A stretch of DNA of 64,000 nucleotides from Erigeron canadensis (taxonomy: Eukaryota; Streptophyta; Magnoliopsida; Asterales; Asteraceae). The stretch covers positions 14,508,001 to 14,572,000 of the forward strand of contig NC_057764.1 in assembly GCF_010389155.1 (NCBI RefSeq), written 5' to 3'. Position numbers and translations under genes: made by a program. Positions 1 through 12,800 of this stretch are shown piece by piece. The notes under the pieces were generated by a model. That model saw nothing but the letters and a program-made list of their open reading frames with translations. It had not been told where the DNA came from and did not search any database. Numbering within the stretch: the first letter of the stretch is position 1; each line of letters starts with the position of its first letter.

Positions 1-2934
1 CTGCCTCACATGAAGACTGAGCAACACATGTCTGCTTCTTGCATTGCCACGATACCAATCTTCCTCCTAAGAACTGACACCATAGACCAAGCCCTTGGTT
101 TCCCTTAAGATAACGTAGAATACGTTTTGCTGCAGTCAAATGTGACTCTTTCGGACTAGCTTGAAATCTAGCGCAAAGACAAACAGCGAACATAATATCT
201 GGACGCTAAGCAGTCAGATACATCAATGAGCCAATAATAGCACGATAATAAGTTGCATCCACAAGTTCATCTTTCAGATCAAGAACCCTAAACCATGATT
301 TAGCTGAATAGGAGTACCATATGTCTTGGACTCTAACATTTGAAACCTCTCCAAGATGTCATCGACATACTTAGACTGGTGAATAAAGAATCCATCTTTC
401 CTTTGATCTACTTGTAGTCCGAGGAAAAATTGTAATTCCCCCATAGCACTTATTTCAAATTCTTTGCACATCTTTATATTAGATGAACCAAAAATGATAT
501 CATCCACGTAAACTTGTAGAATTAGATAATCTCGCTTCTTCCACTTGATAAACAATGTGTTGTCTATCGATCCTCTTGTAAATCCATTTGTCAACAAATG
601 CGTTGACAACTTTTCATACCACACTCTGGGTGCTTGATGCAATCCATAAAGAGCCTTATCTAATCGATATGCTCTTCTTCAATAATTTGGATCTTCAAAC
701 CCCGGTGGTTGGTGAACATACACTTCTTCTTTGACTTCACCGTATAAGAAGGCACTCTTAACGTCTAACTGATACACCTTTGTACCTTTGAAACTTGCAT
801 AGGCTAAAAATAACCTTATAGCTTCAATCCTAACAACTGGTGCAAAAGTTTCGTTATAGTCATATCCTTCTCGTTGTGCAAACCCCTGAACAACCAAACG
901 TGCTTTATTTCTAGTAACGATGCCTTTGTCATCTCGTTTGCATTTATATACCCAACGAGTTCCAATAGGTTGTTTACCTCTAGGCACATCTACTAACTCC
1001 CAAACTCCAAGTTTTTCAAATTGAGCTAATTCTTCTTGCATAGCTTCAACCCAACATGGATCTTGAAGTGCTGCCTTAACATTCTTAGGTTCTACTTGTG
1101 AAATGAAACTAGAATATAAACACTCAGTTATCAATCCAGTGTCTTTCACTTCACAGAACAAACTAGTCAAGTCCTTATTCAACTGATTTCTAGTCCGAAC
1201 GGGTTCTGTAGCATTTCCAAGAATATTTTCAACCGGATGATCATTATTAATTCGATATTGAGGAACCGAATCAACATTCAGACTTTCTCCTAAATTTGTT
1301 CTAATCTGAAACTCAGGAGAGCTAAAATCATCTTCCGACTCTTCAGAAATAGGATCATCATTAGGCAGTGTAACCTTCGATGGAGTAAGTGGTGTAGTGT
1401 TTGCGGGTTCACTATTATCTGAATCTGGTGTCTTATTCTTGTCCTTACCACTTTCATCAACATCAGTAGTAGACTAAACGTTGGTTGGAGTAATATCGAC
1501 ATTTCGAGTAGGCGGAGATATAGGAGTATTATCCATGTGATCTCTTAAAATAATCACATCATCAACTGTCTCAGGATCTGAATAAGAATCAGGACCATGT
1601 AGTGAACTAAACACACTATCGTAATCGAAGTTTTTGCCACTTCCAGAATGAATAGCGGGCTTATGACTGACAATCTTGACATTTGTTCCCAAATCAACTT
1701 TGCCGGTCTGTTTGTTGTAAACCCGTCGAATTGATGTTCCCGGTTTATAACCCATGAGAAATCCCTCTTCAACCTTTGAATCAAACTTTGACTGAGGTAG
1801 ATACTTCAAGAAGGTACACGGTACACCAAATGGTTCAACATTCTGTAAATTTGGTTTCTTCTTATGTAGAAGCTCATAACATGTCTTATTATGACGCTTA
1901 ACTACAGTAACCCTATTTAAAATATGACAAGCTGTATTCACCGCTTCCGCCCAAAACATAGTAGGAAGCCCTGAATCTGCAAGCATAGTTCTCGCTGTCT
2001 CGATTAGAGTCCTATTCTTTTTTTCAGCAACTCCATTCTGTTGTGGTTCATACGGAGAACTGTATTGATGTTGGATTCCCTTTGACAAACAAAAGACATC
2101 CATCACATTATTCTTGAATTCAGTTCCGTTGTCACTCCTGATTCTCTTAACACGAACGACAAAGAAATTTATCAAAATCTGCGGAGGTTCATCTTTCGAT
2201 TTAAGATAGAATACCCATGAGAATCTCGAGTAGTCAGCAGTAACCACCAAACAGTAATACATCCCACCGATACTTCTTACATTTACTGGACCAAATAAAT
2301 CCATGTGAAGTAACGCGAAAGGATTGGCAATAGAATTTTCTTGTTTCGGTTTATGTGCAGACTTTTGTTGTTTACCTTTCAGACAAGGTACACATTTGTC
2401 TTCCATTCCAAACTGCTTCATGGGAACGCCTTCAACCAAACCATGTTTGACAATGTCATTCATCTTTCGGAAATTGATATGTCCCATTCTTCTATGCCAT
2501 AATAAAGATTCAGATTCGTTTGCTTTTGATAACAAGCAAACAGACTCCTCTGGATTATCAACACCTAACACAAGGCCATAGATGTCTCTCTTCCTATGAG
2601 CTTTCAGCAGGATCCAGTCTTCAGGAATAACATATCCTGGTTTCAATATAATTGCTTCTTTCTCATTAAAATGGACAGTGTTACCCTTGTCACAAATCTG
2701 AGAAACACTTAATAAATTATGTGATAACTGTTCCACATAATTGACTTTTTCCAGCGTAATCTTCCCATTGACAACATCACCTTGGCCCGAGATGTTGCCG
2801 CCCTTGGGACCTGCGAAACTAACATACGAACCATTTACATCTTCATAATTGGACAAAACATTCTTGTCCCCTGTTATGTGCCGAGAGCATCCACTTTCAA
2901 CATACCAAAGACTGATAGGCTTCCTTGGTTCTCC
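1..2934 (-). pseudogene. pol: Copia pol of element A (protease, integrase, RT, partial RNase H)
   Basis: One reading frame runs from about 2979 down to about 274. Domains in order: a protease-like segment with ESGCSRHITG; the GAG-pre-integrase zinc finger (LLWHRRMGHINF, CVPCLKGK); the integrase core (HMDLFGPV, RSDNGTEF, PQQNGVAEKKNRT); and RT (ARLVVQGFAQ, LDVKSAFLYGEV, catalytic YVDDIIFGS). Near 1-270 a shifted frame carries RNase H residues (LGGRLVSW, KKQTCVAQSSCEA) up to the window edge. In-frame stops lie at 1474 (TAG) and 679 (TGA), a short in-frame deletion follows the YVDD box, and the frame is lost near 274. The catalytic residues I can see are intact, but the gene is not translatable as one protein. 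The lineage call rests on motifs only. Confidence 0.85.
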
Positions 2935-2960
2935 CTGCACATCAGACAATAAGATGGTTA
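2935..2960 (-). promoter_or_regulatory. gag-pol boundary of element A with splice-acceptor-like GTGCAG/GG
   Basis: On the minus strand gag ends WVPFRN-TAA (TAA at 2960-2958). The stop is followed by a pyrimidine-leaning stretch and GTGCAG, ending at 2935, directly before the protease part of pol. The same layout occurs in elements B1, C and D. A 3' splice site is an inference. Here the pol frame also overlaps the gag end in the -1 frame, so -1 frameshifting stays possible for this element. Confidence 0.35.
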
Positions 2961-5815
2961 GTTTCTGAAGGGAACCCAAACCTTTTGAGGTTTGGGTTTG
3001 GGTTTGCCGAATTTATCTCTAATGATCAATTCGGTCCAATATCCATCGCTCTGTAATGGAGCCTTGGATGAAGATAGTGTCATAGACTGTTTCTTAGATG
3101 AAGTGAAACGAGTCTTAGGAGGTGAATTCCTTGATGTGTGAGTACCAAATCTAGGTTGACTTCCTAATCGATCATAGAATTTAGACGAACTATTAATTCT
3201 AACAGGAGGAGATCGATTTTGTTGAGCCATCTTCCTAGGTGAATTACTCCTTTTAGGTGTACGAGAACGACTCGGACTTACACTACTAGAAGTAGTATTC
3301 TGTGAAGGTCCCTGTCGTTTTGGAGTCTTATTTCTATTGACACTAATCCTTTGATCTGTAACAATAGACTCTCCATATGACACATTTGTAAGTAACTTAG
3401 CATAATTCTATGCATTTTTATTATCAGGATGTCTTTTTGCATACTCCTCATAATAATCCCTTTTATATGCACTCATAAATTTTGGTGAAGCTACTTGTTC
3501 AACTAGTTTAACCTTCCCTTTAGGATTAGGAATATCACTAACATCCTTTGACTTGACTTGACTGTCATTCTTAGGATTATTGACCTTCCTATTTGGACAT
3601 TCAATAGCTATATGGCCTTTCTCACGACAAGTATAGCACTTCTTTACTTGTTGTTTTCTAGATTGACCATTCTCTATTTCAAGGATTGGTATACCATACT
3701 CCTTCATTTCATTTATGGTATCAAGCGTCTGTATTGTTTCTTTCATAGTTTTTACTGGTTTAAAAGGAGCATAATGTCTAGCCTTATATGGAATTTGTTC
3801 AGCTAACCATTCTTCTTTATTTTCCACACACCAAACTTTATCAATTCTTGATTTAGGTTCAATCCTATTTATAGATACTTCTTTGTCATAGAAAACTATA
3901 TCACAGTCTTTCAATGTGTAGCATACTACTTCATCTGGATTAAAAACTAATTCAGTTTGTTGGTGATCTCTGTGTAGAAGTAAATCAGAATTTTTAGACA
4001 CGTTACTTTCCTTCTTAAGAGTAACATTTTCAGCAGTTAAACTAGTTAAATTTTCTTTTAATTTCAAAATTTCAAGTTTTAAATCTGACACCATTTTACA
4101 CACGTCAATTATAGAAGATAAAGAATAAGATACCTTATGATCTGCAGCTTTAGAATCTGCCATGTATGCAACAAAGTCTTCAGTTGTCATACCTTCAGGT
4201 ATCACGAAGTTCTTCATTTGTTCTTCAATGCTCTTCATGGAAATGTCATCAACAGGACTTGATGACTCTTCCTTTTCTTCAGATGCTTTTATTGCTGTCA
4301 TTTGTTCACTCTTAGATCTTACGGTCTCAGCAACATTACATATATTCTTCTGAACTATCTCAGATGCACTTTCTTCACTTGAGTACACAGCATAATCAAT
4401 TGTTGCAGCTACCTCATCATATAATTCTACCATGTAGGCATGATTCGAGGTATCATCAGATTGTGTATCCCATTGATAAGTACCATCTTGATTTTGAACA
4501 ACAACAGCCTTTAACTCCGAAAATGGTGACGAAACTGGCTGTTGTGGAGTAGCAGGATATGTAATCATTGCTTGCGTCTTATGATTACTCGGAGTAATAC
4601 CGCCTTGACTGTAATTTTGATGACCAACAACGTTATTATCAATCCTCTTAGGTCGTTGACACTCTCTTGCATAATGACCAAATCCATCGCAGTTATAACA
4701 TTTCACCTTGGATTTATCAAAGCCTTTAGTGCCATTACCTATAGGTCTCCTAGTTCTCTGAGTGAATCTTCTGACCTTAATAGTAAGCATAGCAAGCTGC
4801 CATGTAGATCCATTTCTTCCAAATCATCAGGATCTATTTGATTGTAATCCTCATCAATTACTGCAGGATCAGTAATCTTTCCTCCAATAAATGCTTCATG
4901 AGCATTACAAAAGGCTGAGTAAACACTCATTCTACCTTCTGCAGAACTCATACACATTGGCATAGAGTGGAAAGATTGTACATTGCTCTTAACATTCGAA
5001 TGTGTATTGTCATAAATAACATATCCAGCAATACCTTCAGCATCTACTATTGGTGTAGCTTCTGCACCACTTAGAAATGCATTGTTTCCCGAGCTAGAAC
5101 TTGCTAAATGAACAGACTTAGCATGATATAAAGATGGATCTTGTGTAAAATCTGTGTGAGTATCTTTAATCCTTCTCTTCATGTCTTTGTTCTTCAGCTT
5201 GGAGACTACCTTTTCAAAGTCCCATGTACTGTATTCCTGATCATCTTGAAGTTGATGAACATAATCAGTCCATGTCTTAGGCAGTGAGTCCAAAAACTTA
5301 TCAACTAGCTCAGTTTGAGGATAAACAACCTCAAAGTATGACAACTCAGTGGTCAAATGACTGTATCGAATAATAATCTCGTCAAGAGATTCTCCTTTCA
5401 GTCCATTAAAGGCTTCATACTGGCGCTTCAGAAGCTTGATACGATTCTTCTTCAAAGTTACATCGCCCTCACAATATCTTTCAAGAGCGTCCCATAAATC
5501 CTTCGAAGTAGTGTACTTTTTGAACAGATGTACACTATCTTGAGGCAAGGCCATAGTAAGAGCGGACAATGCCTTTCCCTCAACAACGTATCTTTTACGT
5601 TCTTCAATAGGCATATCAGCATAAGTATACCTACCGATCACTCCATTCTTCTTATATGAAGGCCAATCAAAACCTTGAGTTATAACAAGCCACATTTCCA
5701 TGTCAGTGAGACGAATATAGTCTTCAAAACGTCTCTTCCACATCCAATAATTTTCCATACGGAAAAGCTTTGGAGGTGTATTACCCCGACCAACCTCATG
5801 ATCGTGCATTATCAT
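2958..5815 (-). pseudogene. gag: Copia gag of element A, two CCHC zinc knuckles
   Basis: The start at 5815 gives MIMHDHEVGRG and a UBN2/gag-like N-terminal domain (WKRRFEDYIRLTDMEMW, ALTMALPQDSV, DLWDALERYCEG, SYFEVVYPQTELVDKFLDSL). Downstream are two zinc knuckles, [14 protein letters not shown] and [14 protein letters not shown], with an acidic, coiled-coil-prone linker between them, then a basic Ser/Arg/Pro-rich tail ending WVPFRN. A 1-nt frameshift near 4790 splits the domain from the first knuckle and an in-frame TAG lies at 3408. Gag forms the capsid and binds the genomic RNA. Two knuckles and an intact length of about 950 codons suit Sirevirus gag. Decayed. Confidence 0.82.
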
Positions 5816-5904
5816 TTAGCTGATAAGTAGGGCATTAGGTGAGTTTGCGGCAGCTGGTATAGACATCATTTCAAATCTTTTGAATTCAAATAAAACGAAA
5901 TACT

Positions 5905-6190
5905 ACTTAGTTCGTGTGGCACGAAAGACACGAGGCACGAAGCACGAAGTCACATGGCACGAAGCTGTATGACTTCCACGAAGTACACATTGTACGAAGC
6001 ACGAAGTATACGTGGCACGAAGCACAAAGTATATGTGGCACGAAGTATACGAAACACTAGTCACGACCTAAGTCACGAAGAGTGGTTCACGCTGACGTGG
6101 CACGAAGTTAACAGATGACGTGAACACAAACACGAAGTTCACTTCGTGCTGACGTATGCACGAAGTAACACGAAGAAGAGCACGAAAATG
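5905..6190 (-). repeat. CACGAAG short-motif array in the leader of element A
   Basis: This non-coding leader between PBS and gag holds about twelve exact CACGAAG words (CTTCGTG in element sense) plus near variants such as TACGAAG and CACAAAG, irregularly spaced by 0 to about 40 bp. One inverted copy (CTTCGTG on the plus strand, near 6143) could pair with its neighbours. The adjoining LTR carries the related CTCGTGCTGATGTCAGCACGAGG-like palindrome near 6627-6650. It is not a simple tandem repeat, since only the word is conserved. Function unknown. Confidence 0.75.
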
Positions 6191-6270
6191 CAAATTAACA
6201 CAAATTTCGAACGAAATTGCAATCAATAGTTAATCAAACGATCTTAAACCTTCTGGTAATCAACCTTAGG

Positions 6271-6282
6271 GCTCTGATACCA
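6271..6282 (-). promoter_or_regulatory. Primer-binding site of element A
   Basis: The minus strand reads TGGTATCAGAGC, the standard complement of the 3' end of plant initiator tRNA-Met, two bases inside the LTR edge at 6285. Confidence 0.9.
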
Positions 6283-6284
6283 CT

Positions 6285-6950
6285 TGTAAGGTGCCCTATT
6301 GTTGCGTGGATCGTAATAAGACACGATTTGTTATGTCAAGAGTGCGGAATCCTCTTAAGAGAACTAGATAGCTATTGCCTTTTGTTGACTAATAAGTAAT
6401 TAACCAACCCAAGGAGATGCACAAGGCTTGTGGTTCGTGTAGGAGATCACACAAAGGAACAAATAACCTTGACTCGTAAATTCGTGAATAACTCGAAAAC
6501 AATTAACAAGGATTAACCTAATTTCGTAGATTAGGTCTTGTATTTATACTAGTTAAGTATTGGATCGTGTGGGCTTAGTCCTTAATTGCAGATTAGGCCC
6601 GAAACAATAAGTCAATCGACTGTCTCGTGCTGATGTCAGCACGAGGTTGTTCCTACATGTTGATGACATCAGCACGAGGGATGACCTTTGACTCTTTGTT
6701 TAGCTTTGTTTGACTCGTACATAGCATCCAACTATCGTTTAAGTGTTCTACGACACTTATAAACCTTGATTCTATGTTCTTGTACCTGCAAAATAATATA
6801 TAACACACAAACACAATACAAAACATAAACAGATATAATATTGAAGTTCAAACGTAATCATTAAATATCAACACAAGTTCTTATTTAAATGATTACAAAC
6901 AAGTTCCTAAAAACATAAAAGATAATCAAATCTATGTTGCGATTGTCACA
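6285..6950 (-). repeat. 5' LTR of element A
   Basis: The inner edge TGTAAGGTGCC (plus strand) sits two bases from the PBS. The outer edge is placed at the CACA ending at 6950, so the LTR runs TGTGACAATCG...CTTACA on the minus strand, about 666 bp. There is no partner LTR in the window to confirm the outer edge. Confidence 0.65.
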
Positions 6951-7350
6951 ACGAATCTGCATCTACACGTAAAAAGGAACATTTCACAACTTTAAGTGTT
7001 TCGATTGTTAGGAGAATTTCCAACAACCTTGTATTTCATAGGTTGTTAGGATATTTACATCTCTGTATTATCTTGGTTCCGCAACAACCTTGTATTTTAG
7101 TTAACAATCAATAAATAAAATACATTTGAAAATTACATATTGTCTCACCATACTTTCTTACTTATCAGTTACATTATTGCATTGTATTACTTATTCTGCT
7201 TGTCACCTTAATAAGTAACATTCCAGTTAACCTGGTACACTATTCACTCTAAACTGGTCACGTCCAGATTAAGTGATAGTGTTGCAAAGTACTCTCACCT
7301 TTTACATAGAGGTGTCTTCAGCACCCATCTAATATTAGTTGGGACTTACA
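6951..7350 (+). repeat. Partial 5' LTR of element B1
   Basis: The sequence ends GGGACTTACA right before the PBS. It is alignable with the distal part of the B2 LTR (about 36700-37039), sharing CCGCAACAACCTTGTATTTT and the following AATAAATAAAATACA poly(A)-signal region, but is substantially diverged elsewhere. The 5' half is missing, cut off by element A. Confidence 0.75.
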
Positions 7351-7352
7351 AG

Positions 7353-7364
7353 TGGTATCAGAGC
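7353..7364 (+). promoter_or_regulatory. Primer-binding site of element B1
   Basis: TGGTATCAGAGC complements the initiator tRNA-Met 3' end, two bases after the LTR end at 7350. The leader from here to the gag ATG at 7405 is only about 40 bp, unlike the kilobase-size leaders of elements C and D. Confidence 0.92.
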
Positions 7365-7404
7365 AAGCAGGTTGAATTGTTTCAATTCTATAACCTAGGT
7401 CTGC

Positions 7405-9840
7405 TTGATGGCTGCTGAAAGTGAGAATGGTTCTGGTCCCCAAAATGAAACTATTCATAATCCTAACATTGATGTTACAACTCCTTTGAACACCAATCCT
7501 CCTCCTCCTCCTCCTCCTACACCTGGAGCCAGCCATGTCCATGTACACTATTCCAATACTCCAATTCCCAAATTCGATGGGAATGGTGAGACCTTTGGTA
7601 CATGGAAAGCTAGAATGCTCTTGCATTTTGGTGAGATAGAGAGGTATATGTTGAAAATCCTCAAGGATGGACCATATATACCCATGTCCAGTGGTGTTAG
7701 CCCTCTTCTTGACCCTGCTGGGAGAAGAGGTACCAGGGAAAAGTCTGAGGAACATTGGTCAGACGAGGATCGCAGATTGGTTGATCTTGATACCAGACTG
7801 AAAAATATGATCCTTGCTGCTGTCCCTGAGGAACTAATTCCAACACTTGTGTTGTTTCCCAGTGCTAAATCTATGTGGGATGAATTAGTTCTCTAGTTTG
7901 AAGGAGGAAATGACATCATTGTCACCAGAAAGGTTACACTTAACAAGAAGTATGAATCCTTCTTTGCTCTTCCCAATGAAAGTTTAACTGGTACTTACAC
8001 TAGATTTACTGGCCTAATTAATCAACTTAGAGGCTTGGGAGTGGAGAAGGATAAGGATATTCTTCTTGAGAAATTTTGTGATGGATTGCCATCCAAATGG
8101 GCACACATGGTTCTTGTCTTAAGACAAGGTAAGACCTTGCACATCCATACTCTTGCTTCCCATTATGGAGCCTTCAGATTCACTGAAGATAATGATGCTG
8201 CAATGATATTGGCTGAGCAAGATGCTTTAAACCATGCTCAGAGTTCCAAGGTCGCCAACCTTACTGGTTAACCTTGTGCTGCTTTAATGTCTGCTGAGAA
8301 TGTCCAGTTACATTCTATGAAGGAGATGTTAAACAACTTACTGAACTCTGGCCTAACCACAAATCTAAGTAATGGTTGTGAGGAAATTGACGATGATGAT
8401 CTGGTAGCCATGATTGCTAAAACCTTTAATAGGTTTAAGCATAAATCTAATCGATTTAATGGGTCCAATAATGCTTCCAGTTCAAATTCTCTGGATAAGG
8501 CCAATCTTATCTGCTATAAGTGTGATAAGAAAGGTCAATTCATGAAGGAATGCAGATCTAGTCAGATGAACAACCAAACTGGTCCTGTTGTCCCAAATTT
8601 TGCTAAAACTGATGATTATAAGGCCAAATACAAGAAACTTAAGGCCCAAATTGCTCTCATGTCTCTTGAACAAGAAAAAGAAAAAGAAAATAACAAGTGC
8701 ATGATGGCTCAAACTGAAGGGAAATGGGAACTCTCTGATGACTCATCTGATGATGATGAAGAGATTAGAGATGTGTGTTTCATGGCATTAGAAAATCAAC
8801 AACCAGTGGTAAAAGATGATGTTGTTTCTGGAAGATGGGTGGACATCATTTTAAAGAAGGTAAGAGATTATAATGTTGAATTGGATACATAACTAAAACT
8901 GGATATTGTTGAATCATTAAATGATGACCTGTTATTTGTTGAAACTATGAGAACTGACTGTGAAAGATACTTGGAAACTATTTTAATTGAGTTTAACAAC
9001 ATGAAAGGTCAAATTAATGATTTGTAAAGTGTCCAGTTGGCTCTCAAAGAGTCAGATTTGAAAAATGAGGCGTTGGAAAAAGATAACCAAAAATTAAAAT
9101 TTGATCTTGAAAAAGAACACATGGTTATCAAATCTTGGGTACAGGCATCTGGTAAAAATTATGACGCTTTTTCAAAAACCATTGATGCTTAAAAAACTGT
9201 CTGGAAATCTGGTGATCTCCAGATGGCAGCTGTTTTACCCTCTATTCACCAAATGCCAGAATCAATTAGAGTTGAGACTCCATATGACTCCTCTAACATT
9301 GCCAAATCTGAATCCATTGAGACCACCCTTGTTGAGGTCAAAACTGGAGCCAAAAAGGCTAAAGCTCCAGTTAAAAAGGAAGTTGGTGATAACCCTTTAC
9401 CTCAAAAGTCCAAAGAGCCCAAGACTCCAAAGACTCAGAATTCAGCTGAACCTAAGTCCAAGGTTCAGCAGCCTGAAGAAAACAACCTTTTGTTGAAACT
9501 AGAGATTCAACTCCAAAATTTGTCTAGGCAAGTACAAAGTTGTACTACCAGAATAAAAAATCTGGAAGGAGCTTCGTCTTCTTCAGTTGAAAAACAAATT
9601 GTTAAAACTCATCCTTTGAAGCAAAAGCAAAAACAAAATCAATCTGCTCAAAAAAGAGCAAAATCTGGAATGAAAAAGGAAGATGTTGTTGTTCCCATCA
9701 AACCAATTGTTTTTACTCCTGAAGATGGAAATAATCCTCTAGTTCTAGCCTCCAGTTCCAACCCAAGTAAATCTGCAGAGACTTCTCAAGAGAAGTCTGG
9801 TGGACCCATCAAGAAAAAATGGGTTCAAAAAAATAACTAA
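7405..9840 (+). pseudogene. gag: Copia gag of element B1
   Basis: One frame of 811 codons runs from ATG 7405 to TAA 9838-9840, broken by five in-frame stops (7894 TAG; 8269, 8890, 9025 and 9190 TAA) with no frameshift. The N-terminus has a proline run, then a gag domain (PIPKFDGNGETFGTWKARML, LGVEKDKDILLEKFCDGLP). A zinc knuckle follows near 8512-8553, CYKCDKKGQFMKEC, in which the metal-binding His of CX2CX4HX4C is Gln. The rest is Lys- and Gln-rich with coiled-coil character and ends KKKWVQKNN. Loss solely by TAA/TAG suggests C-to-T decay. Confidence 0.82.
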
Positions 9841-9860
9841 TTATCTACTTGGGTGTGCAG
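9838..9860 (+). promoter_or_regulatory. gag-pol boundary of B1 with splice-acceptor-like GTGCAG/G
   Basis: The gag stop TAA (9838) is followed by TTATCTACTTGGGTGTGCAG, then the pol residues GDRKKNIWYLDS. The pol frame has its own TAA at 9834-9836, just before the gag stop, so the A7 run at 9827-9833 cannot give access to pol by a simple slip. Splicing to 9861 would. Inference. Confidence 0.35.
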
Positions 9861-12800
9861 GGCGATCGAAAGAAGAATATCTGGTATCTGGACAGCGCTG
9901 CTGGACGGACAATGACCGGATGTAAGCCCCTGCTGGAAGAGTTCACTGTCCAAGATGGACCGGCAGTGACATTTAGTAATGATGGAAGTGGGAAAACTGA
10001 AGGATATGGTGTCATTGACAATGGACAGGTCTAGTTCACAAAAGTTGCATTTGTTAATGGTTTGAAATATAACCTGATAAGTGTCAGTCAACTTTGTGAT
10101 GATGGATATAAGGTGTTGTTCGATATTGCTCAAGGTACCATATTTAACAAGGATTGGAAAGTGGTGATGATTGCACCAAGGGAAGGGAATGTGTACATAA
10201 TGGACATGGAACCAGCTCCAAAAGAGCATTGTTTCTATACCAAAGCTGATGAGGACACCAACTGGTTGTGGCATAAAAGGTTATCCGATCTTAATTTCAA
10301 GAATATCAATAAGTTATCTAGAAAACAACTGGTGGAAGGGATTCCTTCAATTTCCTTTAAAAAGGAAAAGCCATGTCCAGGGTGTGAGATGGGCAAAAAG
10401 AAAAGGGCCAGTTTCAAGACCAGGCAAAACTTCAGTATCACTGAACCTCTTCACATGCTACATATGGACCTCTTTGGTTCAATGAATGTGCAAACTAAAG
10501 CTGGTAAACGATACACTTTAGTTGTTGTTGATGAATACACCAGTATTGTTGGGTGGTATTCATCAGATCAAAAAGTGATGCACCTGGTGAAATCATCTCA
10601 CTCACCAAAAGAATTGAAGTCAAATATACCAAGAAAGTGTGCCAGTTGCGAAGTGATAATGGTACTGAATTCATCAATAAAGAATTAGAGTCGTTTTGCA
10701 CTGACACTGGCATTTCTCAAAACTTCTCTTCAGCTCGTTCTCCAGAGCAAAATGGTGTGGTTGAAAGGAAAAATCGCACATTGATTGAAGCTGCAAGAAG
10801 TATGTTATCTGAATTAGGTCTTCCTACCAGTTTTTAGGCAGAAGCAGTGTCTACAGCTTGTCATACCCAAAATCGGTCTGTTTATGTCAAGAGACATAGG
10901 AAGACTGCCTACGAAGTCCTCAGGAATCGTAAACCAAACATTGGATATTTTCATGTATTTGGTTGTCTAGTTTATATTTTGAGCGATTCCAGTCAGTTGG
11001 GAAAATTTGATGCAAAAGCTGACGAAGGTGTTTTCGTGGGGTATTCAGATATAAGAAAGGCCTATAGAGTTTACAATTATAGACTCCAAAAGGTACATGA
11101 GACAATTCATGTCACATTCGATGAATCAAATGAGGCAATCAATAAAAGACCAAGCCTTGATTTATCTTCAGTTGACCCAGTTCATTGTGGTGTAACTGAT
11201 CAAGTTCATCAATTAGTTTTTACACCAGAAGATGTTTCCAGTCATCAAGACTTGGAACCAGTTGCACAGAAGAAAATCTCCACTGACACTCCATTTTATC
11301 CCTCCATCAGTTTCAATTTACCACAAAAACTAGTGATTGGATCAGATGTTCGTGCCACAACAACATCAGAACACCAGACTTCTCCAGTTCTTCAAAATAT
11401 GCCTTTGTTTGAAGATGATCATGTCAACATGCCAGCTGACACTGATGATGAAGTTAAAGTAGTTTGGGCTGATCCATCTCCAGTTGCCACAACTGTTGAA
11501 GATCGTCAGGTGTCTTGCACTGATGTTGTGCAATATCAACCTAGTCAATACACTAAATGGACAGTTGCTCATCCCATTGAGCAAATTATTGGAAATCCAG
11601 ATTGTGGGGTTCAGACTAGAAGAGCCACAAGTGAACAATGCTTGAACGTCACCTTCTTATCACTGATTGAACCGAAGAAGATTGACGAGGCTTTGGCAGA
11701 TCCAAGCTGGGTTGAGGCAATGCAAGAAGAACTTAACCAATTCGGAAGGAACAATGTTTGGGAACTTGTCCCTTGTCCTCCAGGGTTAAAGAAAGAACCC
11801 ATTGGAACGAGGTGGGTCTACCGAAACAAGATGGATGAAGATGTCAATGTTGTCAGGAACAAAGCAAGATTGGTTGCCAAGGGTTATTGTCAAGCAGAAG
11901 GTGTTGATTTCGATGAAACTTTTGCTCCAGTTGCAAGACTTGAAGCCATTAGATATTTCTTGGCTTATGCTGCTCATTTGCAATTCAAAGTCTTCCAGAT
12001 GGATGTCAAAAGTGCGTTCCTAAATGGAAAGTTGGAGGAAGAAGTGTATGTTAAGCAGACTCCAGGTTTCTTGAACGAAAAGCATCCTCACTGGGTATAT
12101 AGACTAAACAAAGCTTTGTATGGTCTTCGTCAAGCCTCAAGAGCCTGGTATGACACTCTAACTAAACATCTTCTTAATAATAGTTTTCAAAGACGTGCAA
12201 TAGATAATACCTTGTTTATCTTGAAAGAAAAAGGTAATATCTTGTTGGTACAAATTTATGTTGATGACATTATATTTGGGTCAACTGATGATGGAATGTG
12301 TAAAAGGTTTTCAAAAATCATGTCTCAAGAATATGAGATGAGTTTAATGGGTGAATTAACATTTTTCTTAGGTTTACAAATTAAACAAACCATGGATGGT
12401 ATTTTTATCAACCAAGAAAAATATGTCAGAGATTTGTTAAGAAAATACAAATATGATTCTATCCCATCGAAAACCACACCTATTTCAGTTCCATTGAATT
12501 TGGATTCTGACCCAAATGGTAAACCAGTGAACTTCATCGTGGAATGGTTGGTTCACTGATGTATTTAACTGTCAGTCGACCAGATATAATGTTTGCAACA
12601 TGTCTATGTGCCAGATTTCAGGCTAATCCAAAAGAATCACATTTGCATGTTGTTAAACGCATTTTCAGGTACCTGAAAGGGTGCCCTAGCCTTGGTCTTT
12701 GGTATCCCAAAGGCTCAGGGTTAGATCTAATGGGTTATTCAGATTCAGATCATTCAGGTTGTAAGATTGATCGAAAGTCTACAACTGGTGGTTGTCACTT

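Larger units (their letters stand above)
1..6950 (-). mobile_element. Element A: Ty1/copia (Sirevirus-like) LTR retrotransposon, 3' end outside the window
   Basis: Read on the minus strand the order is 5' LTR (6950-6285), PBS, motif-rich leader, gag with two zinc knuckles, protease, integrase, RT and the start of RNase H, which is the copia order. The RT box YVDDIIFGS and the long gag point to the Sirevirus (Maximus/SIRE) lineage. The 3' LTR lies beyond position 1. The element seems to have inserted in the 5' LTR of element B, because LTR sequence related to the B2 LTR (36660-37039) begins right after its outer edge. The edge at 6950 is inferred from a terminal CA and this change of homology. 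Confidence 0.85.

Noticed and set aside
6951..6955. ACGAA as a target site duplication of element A
   Set aside because: The other end of element A is outside the window.
7353..7364. tRNA-related sequence as a tRNA gene
   Set aside because: Only the 12-bp primer-binding complement is present; no cloverleaf. The same holds for the PBS of A, C, D and E.
7499..7520. CCT run in B1 gag as a microsatellite of interest
   Set aside because: It encodes the proline run of gag and is short.
9827..9840. A7 run as a slippery site for gag-pol frameshifting in B1
   Set aside because: The pol frame has a TAA (9834-9836) directly after the run, so a slip there would terminate.
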